A DNA stretch of 64,000 nucleotides from Alphaproteobacteria bacterium Ga0077535 (GTDB lineage Bacteria > Pseudomonadota > Alphaproteobacteria > Caulobacterales > Aquidulcibacteraceae). The stretch covers positions 1 to 64,000 of the forward strand of contig LNEK01000042.1 of assembly GCA_001464425.1 (NCBI GenBank), written 5' to 3'. The notes under the pieces are model-generated. The model was not told the DNA's origin, did no database searches, and saw only the letters and a program-made list of their open reading frames with translations. Made by a program: the position numbers and the translations under genes. Positions 1-9,260 of the stretch are shown here, piece by piece (within the stretch, counting starts at the first letter, position 1; each line of letters starts with the position of its first letter).

Positions 1-753
<753 letters not shown>

Positions 754-767
754 TTATGAACGCCTTG

Positions 768-1073
768 CTATCGATCCGCGCTGAGCTGTTCGCTGTCACG
801 ACGTTTCAGCCATTTCTCTAGAATACCGGGCGATACGCGCGCCTGCACCACATCAATATGCCCCAACGGGTCGATATCGACTCTCACGTCGGGCTTGCCG
901 TCAAATTGAACTAAGCAATGCCGAGGTTTCAAAGGTCGGGATTGTTCGCTGTGCAACGCCTTGAGCATCTGAGCGGCAATGTACATCGCCTCTAGCCAAG
1001 AATCCGCGGCGAATGCGTTGCCCGCAGGAGACAAGTCGCCGGGTGATGACCGAGAAAAAGTAAGATACGTCAT
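768..1073 (-). CDS. Hypothetical protein, 101 aa
   Basis: I do not recognise this protein. It reads MTYLTFSRSSPGDL at the start and has no signal peptide or membrane segment; the middle (LVQFDGKPDVRVDIDPLGHIDVVQARV) has an alternating beta-like pattern and the C-terminus is charged. It is followed on the same strand by another unknown gene upstream at 1132-1521, which suggests a two-gene unit. Base composition is less GC-rich than the thiC side, so recent acquisition is possible. Coding potential is judged only from amino-acid composition and the lack of a better ORF in the interval. Confidence 0.5.
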   Translation of the reverse strand: MTYLTFSRSSPGDLSPAGNAFAADSWLEAMYIAAQMLKALHSEQSRPLKPRHCLVQFDGKPDVRVDIDPLGHIDVVQARVSPGILEKWLKRRDSEQLSADR

Positions 1074-1131
1074 GCTGAGATCAAGTCACAGAAAGACGGC
1101 GACATTGCGCCCTCGTTAGCGGCGCACGACG

Positions 1132-1521
1132 CTACGATTTTGATTTGCTCGACGCGTACGGCTCGATGGCGGCCTGCAGCTTGTCCCTAGTTGCAACGTC
1201 GAGCAGATGTCCGTGAGTGGATATAAGCGAAGGCAAGTAATCTCTCGCGCACAGCCCCGCGTGATGCACCTGATCGTTCGCCGCCGAGACACGCAAGAGT
1301 CGCTCTATCTGTGCATCAGTTGCCGCTGGCAAATGCGCGCGAACACGTTCGAAATTTTGTTCTGCACCCCGGTACGAGCCCGACTTCTCGACCAGACGGA
1401 TCATCGCATCAATGGCAAAAAAGCGATCTTTTTTGAGCAGCGCCGTTAGCACACATGACGGCTGCACATAGCCGAAGTTCACATCAATTTTAGTCGACTG
1501 TATCGTCGCCAAGAAACCCAT
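1132..1521 (-). CDS. Hypothetical protein, 129 aa
   Basis: Not recognised. The sequence looks like a real soluble, mostly helical protein: VLTALLKKDRFFAIDAMIRLVEKSG is followed by HLPAATDAQIERLLRVSAANDQVHHAG and a C-terminal helix ending in SSKSKS. There are no transmembrane segments or metal-binding motifs. It lies directly upstream of the 768-1073 gene on the same strand, with about 58 bp between them. Composition is AT-richer than the flanking glycosylase gene. Alternatives in other frames are shorter and less protein-like. Confidence 0.55.
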   Translation of the reverse strand: MGFLATIQSTKIDVNFGYVQPSCVLTALLKKDRFFAIDAMIRLVEKSGSYRGAEQNFERVRAHLPAATDAQIERLLRVSAANDQVHHAGLCARDYLPSLISTHGHLLDVATRDKLQAAIEPYASSKSKS

Positions 1522-1614
1522 CGGAATTGTCCCATCGAGTGAAAGTGGGAGGCGTTATTTTGCAGTACATCGTGTACCGCAACCGTTCCGCCACCCATTC
1601 TACCATCAACGCCA

Positions 1615-2127
1615 ATGCAAACCCTCCCCGATCTCCTCGCCCCCAACCTCCGCCTCGTCTTCATCGGCACCGCCGCCGGCCATGTCAGCGCGGCGCGCGG
1701 CGCGTATTACGCAAATGCCAGCAACAAATTCTGGCGCACGCTTCACGCCGTCGGCCTCACGCCCACGCAATTTGCACCGCACGATTTTCGCGATCTCGCC
1801 GCGCTCGGCATCGGCCTCACCGACGTTTGCAAAACCCACTCCGGCATGGATCACCAAATCCCGCACGCGAGCTTCGATGCGCCGCGCCTCCAAGCCGCGC
1901 TGATCCAACACGCGCCGCGCGCCATCGCCTTCACCAGCAAGAAAGCCGCAAGCACCTTAGCCGCGCGCCCAACACACGCGCTCACCTACGGCCGCAACGA
2001 CGCACTCGCGACATGGCCGAACGCGCCCGCCGTATTCGTGCTCCCCTCGCCCTCCGGCGCCGGCAATCGTTACTGGGACGAAGCGCCCTGGCGCGCACTC
2101 GCCGCGTGGTTCGGGGCGCAGGGCTGA
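1615..2127 (+). CDS. Mug/TDG-like uracil-DNA glycosylase family protein
   Basis: A 170-residue single-domain protein of the uracil-DNA glycosylase superfamily, closest by eye to the Mug/TDG branch that removes uracil or thymine from G:U/G:T mismatches. Seen: N-terminal FIGTAAGHVSAARG, followed by YYANASNKFW (the conserved N-x-FW segment), GLTDVCK in the middle, and the C-terminal motif LPSPSGAGNRYW corresponding to the family's minor-groove intercalation loop (NPSG in Mug). The usual GINPG catalytic motif is GTAAG here, so the Mug-type catalytic Asn is absent; substrate and activity may differ. The ATG at 1615 has no clear Shine-Dalgarno. Family assignment good, exact subfamily uncertain. Confidence 0.8.
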   Translation: MQTLPDLLAPNLRLVFIGTAAGHVSAARGAYYANASNKFWRTLHAVGLTPTQFAPHDFRDLAALGIGLTDVCKTHSGMDHQIPHASFDAPRLQAALIQHAPRAIAFTSKKAASTLAARPTHALTYGRNDALATWPNAPAVFVLPSPSGAGNRYWDEAPWRALAAWFGAQG

Positions 2128-2132
2128 ACTCT

Positions 2133-2290
2133 TCCTTCTCCCCCGCGACGGGGAGAAGGTGGCGCGCAGCGCCGGATGAGGGGGCGAGCGTCAGCACATA
2201 GCGCACGCAGCGATGCAGCGCTCAATTCGGAACGTCCCACCCTCATCCGGTCGCTTCGCGACCACCTTCTCCCGCCCATGCGGGAGAAGG
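2133..2290. repeat. Pair of inverted palindromic intergenic repeats
   Basis: Two copies of the same palindromic element face each other just after the glycosylase gene. Copy 1 (about 2133-2181) has a CCTTCTCCC...GGGAGAAGG hairpin followed by GTGGCGCGCAGCGCCGGATG and AGGG. Copy 2 (about 2240-2290) is the inverse: CCCTCATCCGG, a TCGCTTCGCGA hairpin, then ACCTTCTCCCG...CGGGAGAAGG. A third, partial hairpin of the same kind (CCCTCTCCCGC/GCGGGCGAGGG) sits at about 2872-2890. Such elements are common dispersed repeats in GC-rich proteobacterial genomes; the first copy may also act as a transcription terminator. Confidence 0.75.
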
Positions 2291-2399
2291 AAAAGGCGGA
2301 GACGCGCGCGCTCTATCCCACACCGCACACCGCAAAATCCCTTGCCCGTCATCACGCCAACACCGCGCAAATCCGACCCACCCAAAACCCAGCGCATAC

Positions 2400-2830
2400 T
2401 CGCATCACCGTTTCGCGCGAGGGCCAGTCGGATCCACTGTTCAGCCGATGCGAGACGGGGCAGTCGAGCGTGAAGGTGCTGTCCGTGAATTTCGCCACTA
2501 CCGGCGAAAGGCGATGCAGAGTGGACGGGGGCGTCCTGAAACTATGCAGCGCCACTCCTCCGCAAGGAGGCGACAGAGCAAACACCGAAGCCCACGGGAA
2601 AGCAGCGAAGGCGCTAACCGTTGGGAGGAGACCGGAGAAGCGCGTCTGAACACGCGCTTCTTCCGCGCGCCGCCGGGCATGGAAGTGAGAGCGCTAACAA
2701 GCGCCCTTCTCCATCCGGCGCTCAAACGATCGCGGGGACGCGGGCTTTCGCGTCGATAAGCGCCGCACAACGGCGCGTTCTTGTGGCGCGTAATTCCGCG
2801 TCCCCTTGGCTCTCGTTTTTTGCGCCGCAC
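2400..2830 (+). other. Gene-free, hairpin-rich stretch; possible structured RNA
   Basis: No credible protein is encoded between 2128 and 2904; the short ORFs here are Arg/Ser-rich shadows. The segment carries many perfect stems: 2491-2496/2503-2508, 2523-2527/2532-2536, a GCAA tetraloop hairpin at 2557-2570, a 9-bp stem 2637-2645/2652-2660, and a long-range 10-bp stem 2734-2743 with 2796-2805 that encloses another hairpin (2760-2765/2771-2776) and is followed by a run of six T at 2816-2821. I looked for RNase P RNA, tmRNA, SRP RNA and 6S RNA core motifs and did not find them. Strand is inferred from the T run. This could be an undescribed non-coding RNA or simply GC-rich spacer. Confidence 0.3.
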
Positions 2831-2904
2831 GCGCGCAAAGGCGATGACGCGCGCCTGCATCGAACCCTCTCCCGCTGTGCGGGCGAGGGTGCTAGCGTGC
2901 GTGC

Positions 2905-3429
2905 ATGCGCATCACCCTCACCGCCCTCGCCCTCCTCGCCGCCGCCTGCACGCCGCCGGCCTCGCAAGACGCGCCGCCCGCGCCCGCCGCAGAGTCCGCG
3001 CCCGCGCCGGTCAATCCGGAAACCGCCGCCCTCGGCGCGACGCCCGCAACCGGCGCCTGGAGCTTCGCCGTCGATGAAGGCACGCACGCCGCAGGCTTCG
3101 GCGCGCCGGAGAGCGAATATCAATTCGTCATCGTCTGCGAAGCCGGCAGCGGAAACTTGCGCCTCACCTACGAACACGAACTCTCGCCTGATCAAAACAC
3201 GACGCTCCGCCTCATCACCGCCGTGCAATCGATCGAGCTGCCGGCGCGCTCGTTCAACGAAGGCCTGCCAAGCGTCACCGCCGAAATCGCCGACGCCGAT
3301 CCGGCAAAGCCGCTGCTCATCGGCATGCTCGGCGCCCCGACAGATCGCTTCGCCGCCGAAGTCGCGGGCGTCACCCAAGTCTTCCCGTGGAGCGATGAAA
3401 TCGCCCAAGCCCTGACCGCCTGCCGCTAA
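2905..3429 (+). CDS. Hypothetical lipoprotein, 174 aa
   Basis: A small secreted lipoprotein of unknown function. The N-terminus MRITLTALALLAAACTPP is a typical lipoprotein signal peptide with lipobox LAAC (Cys at residue 15), followed by a Pro/Ala-rich linker of about 30 residues. The rest (WSFAVDEGTHAAGFGAPESE onward) looks like a compact beta-rich domain of about 130 residues that ends near ALTACR. No catalytic motif is apparent. A hairpin of the dispersed repeat family ends about 15 bp before the start codon. It is transcribed in the same direction as the small peptide and kinase downstream but separated from them by about 75 bp. Confidence 0.75.
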   Translation: MRITLTALALLAAACTPPASQDAPPAPAAESAPAPVNPETAALGATPATGAWSFAVDEGTHAAGFGAPESEYQFVIVCEAGSGNLRLTYEHELSPDQNTTLRLITAVQSIELPARSFNEGLPSVTAEIADADPAKPLLIGMLGAPTDRFAAEVAGVTQVFPWSDEIAQALTACR

Positions 3430-3506
3430 ATCGCCCCGATGCTGAAACGAGCCCGCAACACCGCTGCAAAAGGAGCCGCGTAGATCAAAGCTCGGAGGAC
3501 GAACCG

Positions 3507-3590
3507 ATGATGAAGCCCGAGCACACTTTGATCACCTGGCTGATGGCCATTCTGCCCGCACTAACGCTGCTTTCGACCCTGACCGCCTGA
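3507..3590 (+). CDS. Small membrane peptide, 27 aa
   Basis: A short ORF starting with two ATG codons (3507 and 3510) and ending at TGA 3588-3590, encoding MMKPEHTLITWLMAILP followed by ALTLLSTLTA. It is preceded by a strong Shine-Dalgarno GGAGG at 3494-3498, 8 nt from the first ATG, which is the main reason to believe it. Residues 8-26 are hydrophobic enough for one transmembrane helix or a signal peptide. It lies about 60 bp upstream of a membrane-bound hybrid histidine kinase on the same strand, so a regulatory link is possible but unproven. Confidence 0.5.
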   Translation: MMKPEHTLITWLMAILPALTLLSTLTA

Positions 3591-3648
3591 AAAGTTCCCA
3601 CGTTGCAGGCCGCACGGCAGCTGCCTAGATTGCCTGCCACGTGAGGAC

Positions 3649-5655
3649 TTGTTGCTAGGCAGCCCGACACAAAGATCGTACGTGCTGCTCGGCGCGGCTT
3701 TGGCGTTGCCCATTGTGGTGCTCGTCATTCTGCAGCTCATGTTCGCGCTCGATGGCGAACGCCAAGCGATCGAGCAACGCACGCTCAGTCAGGCCACGCA
3801 GATCGCGACGCTTTCGGACTCGCAGCTGCGCTCCGATCTCGCCGTCATGCGTATTCTCACCACCGCCGAATCCATGGATCGCCGCGACTGGCCCGCCGCT
3901 TATGTCCGCGCCCGCGAAGTCACCGAACTCAATCGCCACTGGCGCAACGTCATCGTCTCGGACTTACAGCGCAACGAACAAATCCTGAGCCTCAGCCGCC
4001 CCTATTCATCGCAGCGCCAGCCAATCGACGCCGCCATTCTCACCCGCGATCCGCGCCTGATGATCGGCGACGTCCAGCGCGAAGGGCCGGGATGCCCGTG
4101 TGTCTACCTGCATCAGCCGGTTGACGCCGAAGGCCGCTATCTGCTCACCGTCGCGGTCGATCCGCGCGCCTTCCTTGGCCCGCTTCGCCGCAACACCCCC
4201 GCCGGCGCCATCGCCGCGCTTGTCGATCGCCACGGCAATTTCATCGCCCGCAGCCGCGAACAAACAGAGCGCGTCGGCACACCCGGCACGCGCTATGTGC
4301 GCGAGGCCGTGGACAGCGGCGAACGCTTAGGCATCTATGCTGGCACCACCTACGAGGGCCTGCAGAACCACACCGCCTATTTCACATCGCCGCTCAGCGG
4401 CTGGTCAGCCCACGTCGCCGTCCCATCCTCCCTGATCGATGGCCCCCGCACCTACTCAATCCTCACCCTCAGCATTGGTGCTACACTTGCGTTGCTGTTG
4501 GCTGGCGGTCTCATCTTTTGGGCTTTGCGCGACATGTCAGAGCGCCGCCGCGCCGAGGAGCGCCTAGCGCAAACGCAAAAGCTCGAAGCCATCGGCCAAC
4601 TCACGGGAGGCGTTGCGCATGACTTCAACAATCTTCTTACCGTAATGATCGGCGGCCTCAACATGCTGCTGAAGCGCCTGGAAGATCCAAAGCAGCGCCA
4701 GATTGCCGAGCACATGCTGGAGTCAGCGCAGCGTGGAGATCGGCTGACGAAACAATTGCTCGCTTTCTCGCGCGGCCAACAAATGGAATCAGCGCCAGTC
4801 GATCTGCACGCCATGGTGCCGGGCATGGACGCCTTGCTGCGCCGCTCGATCGGCCCCGGCATCGATCTCAGCTTCGATCTCGATCCCGATGCGCGCTGGG
4901 TGCTGAGCGACGCCAACCAGCTCGAACTTGCGATCCTCAACCTCGTTATCAATGCACGCGACGCAATGCCGGACGGTGGCCGTATCGTCATTTCAGCGAA
5001 GCCCTCATCGCGCAAAAATCTGATCGAGCTCGCCGTATCCGACACCGGTCTCGGCATGACCAAAGACGTCTCCGATCGCGCGCTTGAACCGTTCTTCACC
5101 ACCAAACCCGCCGGCAAAGGCACCGGCCTCGGCCTCAGCCAAGTGTTCGGCGCGGTGCGGCAATCAGGCGGCGCGATCGAGATCGACAGCACGCCAGGTC
5201 GCGGCACGACCATCCGACTGCTCCTGCCACGCACCCAACCGCCCGCCATCGAAGCGGCGCCACAGGAAGCAGCGCCCGAGCCAATCAAAGCCGAGCGCCC
5301 CGGCGAAAGCATTTTGGTCGTTGATGACGAACCCGGCGTCCGCGCCTTCATGGCCGATACGCTGCGTGAAGCCGGCTATCACGTCACTGAAGCGTCGCAT
5401 CCCGGAGATGCGCTGCGGACATTACGCGATCAGCCGCCATCCCTGCTGCTCACGGATTTTTCCATGCCAGGCATGACCGGGCTCGAGCTCGGCGAGCGCG
5501 CGCGCACGGAAATTGATGGGCTGCGCGTCCTCATCGTCTCCGGCTATGCCGACGCCGAAGCGCTTGAAGCATCGCCGTCACGCCCCACCTTGTTGCGCAA
5601 GCCGTTCGACGAACACGCCCTCTTGAGCGCCGTGCGCTCTGTGCTCGCTGCGTAA
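3649..5655 (+). CDS. Membrane-bound hybrid sensor histidine kinase with C-terminal receiver
   Basis: A 668-residue two-component sensor. An N-terminal transmembrane helix (about residues 10-30) is followed by an extracytoplasmic sensory region of about 240 residues (Cache/PDC-like), a second helix near residues 275-295 (LSIGATLALLLAGGLIFWAL), a short linker, the HisKA domain with phospho-accepting His at about residue 324 (GGVAHDFNN), a HATPase domain (NLVINARDAMP, DTGLGM, GKGTGLGLS), and a C-terminal receiver domain with phosphorylatable Asp at about residue 603 (LLTDFSMPG) and KPFD at the end. The start is TTG at 3649 or TTG at 3652; the GTGAGGA at 3641-3647 favours the second. The signal sensed is unknown. 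Confidence 0.93.
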   Translation: MLLGSPTQRSYVLLGAALALPIVVLVILQLMFALDGERQAIEQRTLSQATQIATLSDSQLRSDLAVMRILTTAESMDRRDWPAAYVRAREVTELNRHWRNVIVSDLQRNEQILSLSRPYSSQRQPIDAAILTRDPRLMIGDVQREGPGCPCVYLHQPVDAEGRYLLTVAVDPRAFLGPLRRNTPAGAIAALVDRHGNFIARSREQTERVGTPGTRYVREAVDSGERLGIYAGTTYEGLQNHTAYFTSPLSGWSAHVAVPSSLIDGPRTYSILTLSIGATLALLLAGGLIFWALRDMSERRRAEERLAQTQKLEAIGQLTGGVAHDFNNLLTVMIGGLNMLLKRLEDPKQRQIAEHMLESAQRGDRLTKQLLAFSRGQQMESAPVDLHAMVPGMDALLRRSIGPGIDLSFDLDPDARWVLSDANQLELAILNLVINARDAMPDGGRIVISAKPSSRKNLIELAVSDTGLGMTKDVSDRALEPFFTTKPAGKGTGLGLSQVFGAVRQSGGAIEIDSTPGRGTTIRLLLPRTQPPAIEAAPQEAAPEPIKAERPGESILVVDDEPGVRAFMADTLREAGYHVTEASHPGDALRTLRDQPPSLLLTDFSMPGMTGLELGERARTEIDGLRVLIVSGYADAEALEASPSRPTLLRKPFDEHALLSAVRSVLAA

Positions 5656-5739
5656 CGATTTGCTTATCTCTGACAGGTGACCCTGGGTCGCGGTTTCTTC
5701 TGAGCGCGAACGCCCCTAAGAACTATCGCGGAGGCGCGG

Positions 5740-7539
5740 ATGAATGTGGCGGCGCGAATTGCGCGCGAAATTCGATTTTTGGACGGGCTCGCCCGCACGC
5801 TCTGGCGCGTACGCAAGATCGATCCGGACTCCGATGTTCTTATCTGCGACGATTTCGAAGACGCCGTCGATAAATTCGCCGACCACACGGCGCTGATCTT
5901 CGAAGGCGAGCGCTACACTTATCGCCAGCTCGATGGTCTCGCCAATCGCTTCGCCGCCTGGGCCGATGCGCAGGGTCTTCAACGCGGCGACACGGTCGCG
6001 CTTCTGCTGCCCAATCGCGCCGAATACATTCCCGCCTGGGCGGGCCTTGCCAAAGTCGGCGTCGCCACCGCGTTGATCAACAATAACCTCACCGGCGCAG
6101 CGCTGGCGCATTGCCTCTCGATCTCCGGCGCCAACCACATCATCACCGACACCGAAAGCCTCGCCGCGCTCGACACCATCCGTGTTGCTGCACCACGCCC
6201 AATGACAGCATGGTCGATCGATGCGCCGGCGGACATTTCGCCGGATCGTCGCGCGCTCGATCTCAAAAACCCGAAGACAGCGCCGGAGCGCCCGAGCAAA
6301 AGCCGCCGCGCTGGTCTCAAATCGCGCGACGTGGCGCTCTATATCTACACCTCCGGCACGACCGGCATGCCGAAGGCCGCCAAGATCACCCATATGCGTG
6401 CGCAGCTTTACATGCGCGCCTTTGCCGGCTCGACCAAAACGACGGCGGAAGACAAGATCTATTGCGTGCTGCCGCTCTATCACTCAACCGGCGGGCTTTG
6501 CGGCGTCGGCGCCGCGCTCCTGAACGGCGGCACTCTCGTGCTGCGGCGCAAGTTCTCGGCGTCCCATTTCTGGGACGATGTCAGCGCTCACGATTGCACC
6601 GTGTTTGTCTATATCGGTGAGCTCTGCCGCTATCTCGTCAACCAACCGCCGCACCCCAATGAACGCGCGCACCATCTGCGTCTCGCGTTCGGCAACGGCT
6701 TGCGGCCCGAAGTGTGGGAAGAGTTCATCACCCGCTTCGGCGTGAAGGACGTGCTTGAGTTTTACGGCTCGACCGAAGGTAACGTCTCGCTGTTCAACTA
6801 TGACCGCCGCATCGGCGCCATCGGGCGCGTGCCTGCATATCTTCGCTCAAACTTCCAAGTGCGCTTGGTGAAGTTTGACGTCGAGGCCGAAGCACCCGTG
6901 CGCGATGCGAATGGCCTGTGCGTTCTCGCCGATCGCAACGAACCCGGCGAAGCCGTCGGTCTCATCAAGGATGATGCGCGCCACAACTACACGGGTTACG
7001 CCGATAAAGCGGCGTCCGAGCGCAAAATCCTGCGCGATGTAATCACCCCTGGCGACGCCTGGTTTCGCACTGGCGATTTGATGCGCCAAGATGATGAAGG
7101 CTATTTCTATTTCGTCGATCGCATCGGCGACACCTTCCGCTGGAAGGGCGAAAACGTCTCCACTACCGAAGTCGCGGAAGTCATCTCACGCTATCCGGGC
7201 GTCAACGAAGTGAACGTCTATGGCGTCAAGATCGATCGTCTCGATGGCCGCGCCGGCATGGCCGCGATCACGCCTGACGATACATTCAAGCTCGATGGCC
7301 TGCGCGATTATCTCGTGCGCGAGTTGCCGAACTATGCGCGGCCTATGTTCATTCGCCTGCAGCCGGCGATCGAGACCACGGGCACGTTCAAGTATCGCAA
7401 AGTCGATCTGGTGCGCGACGGTTTCGATCCGTCCAAGATCGAGCAAGCGCTCTATTTCGATCATCCGACCGAATATCGCTACGTTACGGTCACGCGCGAA
7501 CTCTACGCAGAAATCCAATCCGGCGCGTTCAAGCTCTGA
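5740..7539 (+). CDS. Long-chain fatty acyl-CoA synthetase, FATP-type
   Basis: A 599-residue AMP-forming adenylating enzyme that activates fatty acids to acyl-CoA. Seen: the ATP/AMP-binding loop YIYTSGTTGMPKAAK (about residues 200-215), LEFYGSTEGN, the AMP-binding aspartate in DAWFRTGD, and the hinge and C-terminal region DRIGDTFRWKGENVSTTEV. The FYGSTEGN and FRWKGENV variants are typical of the FATP/SLC27-like very-long-chain synthetases rather than classical FadD. The ATG at 5740 is preceded by GGAGG about 8 nt upstream. The gene ends immediately next to the converging btuD stop. Chain-length specificity cannot be read from the sequence. Confidence 0.92.
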   Translation: MNVAARIAREIRFLDGLARTLWRVRKIDPDSDVLICDDFEDAVDKFADHTALIFEGERYTYRQLDGLANRFAAWADAQGLQRGDTVALLLPNRAEYIPAWAGLAKVGVATALINNNLTGAALAHCLSISGANHIITDTESLAALDTIRVAAPRPMTAWSIDAPADISPDRRALDLKNPKTAPERPSKSRRAGLKSRDVALYIYTSGTTGMPKAAKITHMRAQLYMRAFAGSTKTTAEDKIYCVLPLYHSTGGLCGVGAALLNGGTLVLRRKFSASHFWDDVSAHDCTVFVYIGELCRYLVNQPPHPNERAHHLRLAFGNGLRPEVWEEFITRFGVKDVLEFYGSTEGNVSLFNYDRRIGAIGRVPAYLRSNFQVRLVKFDVEAEAPVRDANGLCVLADRNEPGEAVGLIKDDARHNYTGYADKAASERKILRDVITPGDAWFRTGDLMRQDDEGYFYFVDRIGDTFRWKGENVSTTEVAEVISRYPGVNEVNVYGVKIDRLDGRAGMAAITPDDTFKLDGLRDYLVRELPNYARPMFIRLQPAIETTGTFKYRKVDLVRDGFDPSKIEQALYFDHPTEYRYVTVTRELYAEIQSGAFKL

Positions 7540-8298
7540 TCACTCGAACACGGCCGCAATCGCATTGCCCACGCGCTCCAAACGTCCGCGCCGACCGAAC
7601 GCCGCCGCTAGCGCATCAGGGCTCAGCGCCTCAAGCGGAGGTCCTTCGGCAAGCACCTTTCCGGCGCGCAGCAATACCACGCGGTCCGAAATACTAGCGG
7701 CAAGCGCGATGTCATGCGTCGAGAACAACACCGCACCGCCGTTTGCCGCATGCGCCCGCAGCACATCGCCGACGCTCAGCGCCTGCGCCGGATCAAGTCC
7801 AGCCGTTGGCTCATCCAACACCAGCACCGGCGCCTGCTGCGCCAGCGCGCGAGCGAGATGCGCGCGGGCCTTCTCGCCACCGGAAATCTGATCCATGCCC
7901 CGTGCGCGCAACACTGTCAGAGCGCACATCTCAAGCGCCGCATCGACCGCAGCTTGATCCGGCGGCGACAGACGATCCGGCGCTGCGCCATAAGCAAAGC
8001 GTCCAAGCGCAACGAGGCTCTCCACGCTCACCGGCCAAATCGATTGCGGCCGTTGCGGCAGATATGCAGCGCGCAAAGCACGCTGGCGTGCATTGAGCTT
8101 ACGCGGATCGGCGCCGCCCAGCGTGATCTGGCCATCGCATGCGAGCACGCCAAGCGCCGCGCGCATCAAGCTGGTCTTGCCTGCGCCATTAGGCCCAAGC
8201 AAAGCAACGATCTCGCCTGCGCCAACGTCGAGAGAAACGCCGTCGACCACGCGCGATCCGCCAAGTTTGACCGAAACATTGGAGAGAGATAGCGTCAT
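7540..8298 (-). CDS. btuD: Vitamin B12 ABC importer, ATP-binding protein
   Basis: A 252-residue ABC ATPase. Seen: Walker A GPNGAGKTS, Q-loop region LPQRPQ, signature SGGEKARAHLARAL, Walker B VLVLDEP, and H-loop STHD. It overlaps the permease gene upstream by 4 nt (ATGA), giving the order btuF-btuC-btuD behind a cobalamin riboswitch, which fixes the substrate class as cobalamin or a cobinamide-type corrinoid rather than a siderophore. Its stop codon abuts that of the converging acyl-CoA synthetase gene with no gap. Confidence 0.92.
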   Translation of the reverse strand: MTLSLSNVSVKLGGSRVVDGVSLDVGAGEIVALLGPNGAGKTSLMRAALGVLACDGQITLGGADPRKLNARQRALRAAYLPQRPQSIWPVSVESLVALGRFAYGAAPDRLSPPDQAAVDAALEMCALTVLRARGMDQISGGEKARAHLARALAQQAPVLVLDEPTAGLDPAQALSVGDVLRAHAANGGAVLFSTHDIALAASISDRVVLLRAGKVLAEGPPLEALSPDALAAAFGRRGRLERVGNAIAAVFE

Positions 8299-9260
8299 GC
8301 ATCACCTCCCCGCGCCGCTAGCCGCGCTGCGATCAGCGCAAACACCGGCCCACCAATAAGTGCAGCAGCGACGCCAAGCTTCAGTTCAGTGTCCGTCGGC
8401 AAGAGTCGCACAGCAATGTCGGCGCAAACCAGCAACGCGCCGCCGGCCAAAGCGCTCGGCAACAACAGACGCGCCGGATCGTGGCCCGCCAAAGCACGCA
8501 CCAGATGCGGCGCTGCGATACCGACAAATCCAATGATCCCAGCAACAGCGGTTGCTCCGCCCGTACACGCCGCTGCGCCAAGCACCACAAGAAAACGCGT
8601 GCGCGGCAAGTTCGCGCCAATCGCGGCGGCCGCTTCCTCGCCGAGCGTCAGAGCCTGCAAGCCGCGCGCTGCAACGAAAATCAGTGCCGCGCCAACGGCG
8701 AGAAAGCCCCCGGCCAACATCGCGTCCTGCATCGAGCGCGCCTCGACCGAACCGAGCGTCCAGTTCACCAGATCGGCAAGCGCCCCCGGATTCGGCGCGA
8801 GATTCAGCGCCAGCGCAATCAAGCCGCCAGCAAGGCTCGATAAGCCAACACCGATCAACGCCAAACTCGCGGGACCACGCGCACGCCACCCCAGCGCCGT
8901 CACCGCGATTGACGCGATCAGCGCAAACAGCAGCGCCATCGCAGGCGCCAGAACCGCAAAGCCGAACGCAAACGCAAGCACGGCGCCGAGGGCTGCAAAG
9001 CCCGAAAGCCCAAGGACGCCGGAATCCGCAAGCGGATTGCGCAGCAAGCCTTGCAAAGCGGCGCCCGAAACCCCGAGCGCGGCGCCCACGATCCAAGCCG
9101 TCAGCGCCCGCGGAAAACGTATCTCCCAGACGATCGTGCGCGTCGCTTCATCGGCGGCGAACGGATCCGCCAGCGGCGTAGGCCCGAGCCAAAGCGCTGC
9201 AACCAGCGCAACAAAGCTCAACCCTAGCAACCCGAGCGACGTGATCCGCGAGGCGCTCAT
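8295..9260 (-). CDS. btuC: Vitamin B12 ABC importer, permease (FecCD family)
   Basis: A 321-residue FecCD-type integral membrane permease with about ten hydrophobic segments. Family hallmarks seen: RFPRALTAWIVGAALGVSGA near the N-terminus, GLLRNPLADSGVLGLSGFAALGAV, and GIIGFVGIAAPHLVRALAGHDPARLLLPSALAGGA-type cytoplasmic loop for coupling to the ATPase (shown here in pieces: GFVGIAAPHLVR and HDPARLLLPS). Overlaps btuF upstream and btuD downstream by 4 nt each, so the three are translationally coupled. Regulation by the cobalamin riboswitch upstream of btuF. Confidence 0.92.
   Translation of the reverse strand: MSASRITSLGLLGLSFVALVAALWLGPTPLADPFAADEATRTIVWEIRFPRALTAWIVGAALGVSGAALQGLLRNPLADSGVLGLSGFAALGAVLAFAFGFAVLAPAMALLFALIASIAVTALGWRARGPASLALIGVGLSSLAGGLIALALNLAPNPGALADLVNWTLGSVEARSMQDAMLAGGFLAVGAALIFVAARGLQALTLGEEAAAAIGANLPRTRFLVVLGAAACTGGATAVAGIIGFVGIAAPHLVRALAGHDPARLLLPSALAGGALLVCADIAVRLLPTDTELKLGVAAALIGGPVFALIAARLAARGGDA

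Noticed and set aside
2400-2830. Assignment of the hairpin-rich segment as RNase P RNA, tmRNA, SRP RNA or 6S RNA
   Set aside because: The invariant motifs of these RNAs (for example the RNase P GAGGAAAGTC segment, the SRP GGAAGGAAGCA loop, the tRNA-like T loop of tmRNA) are absent.
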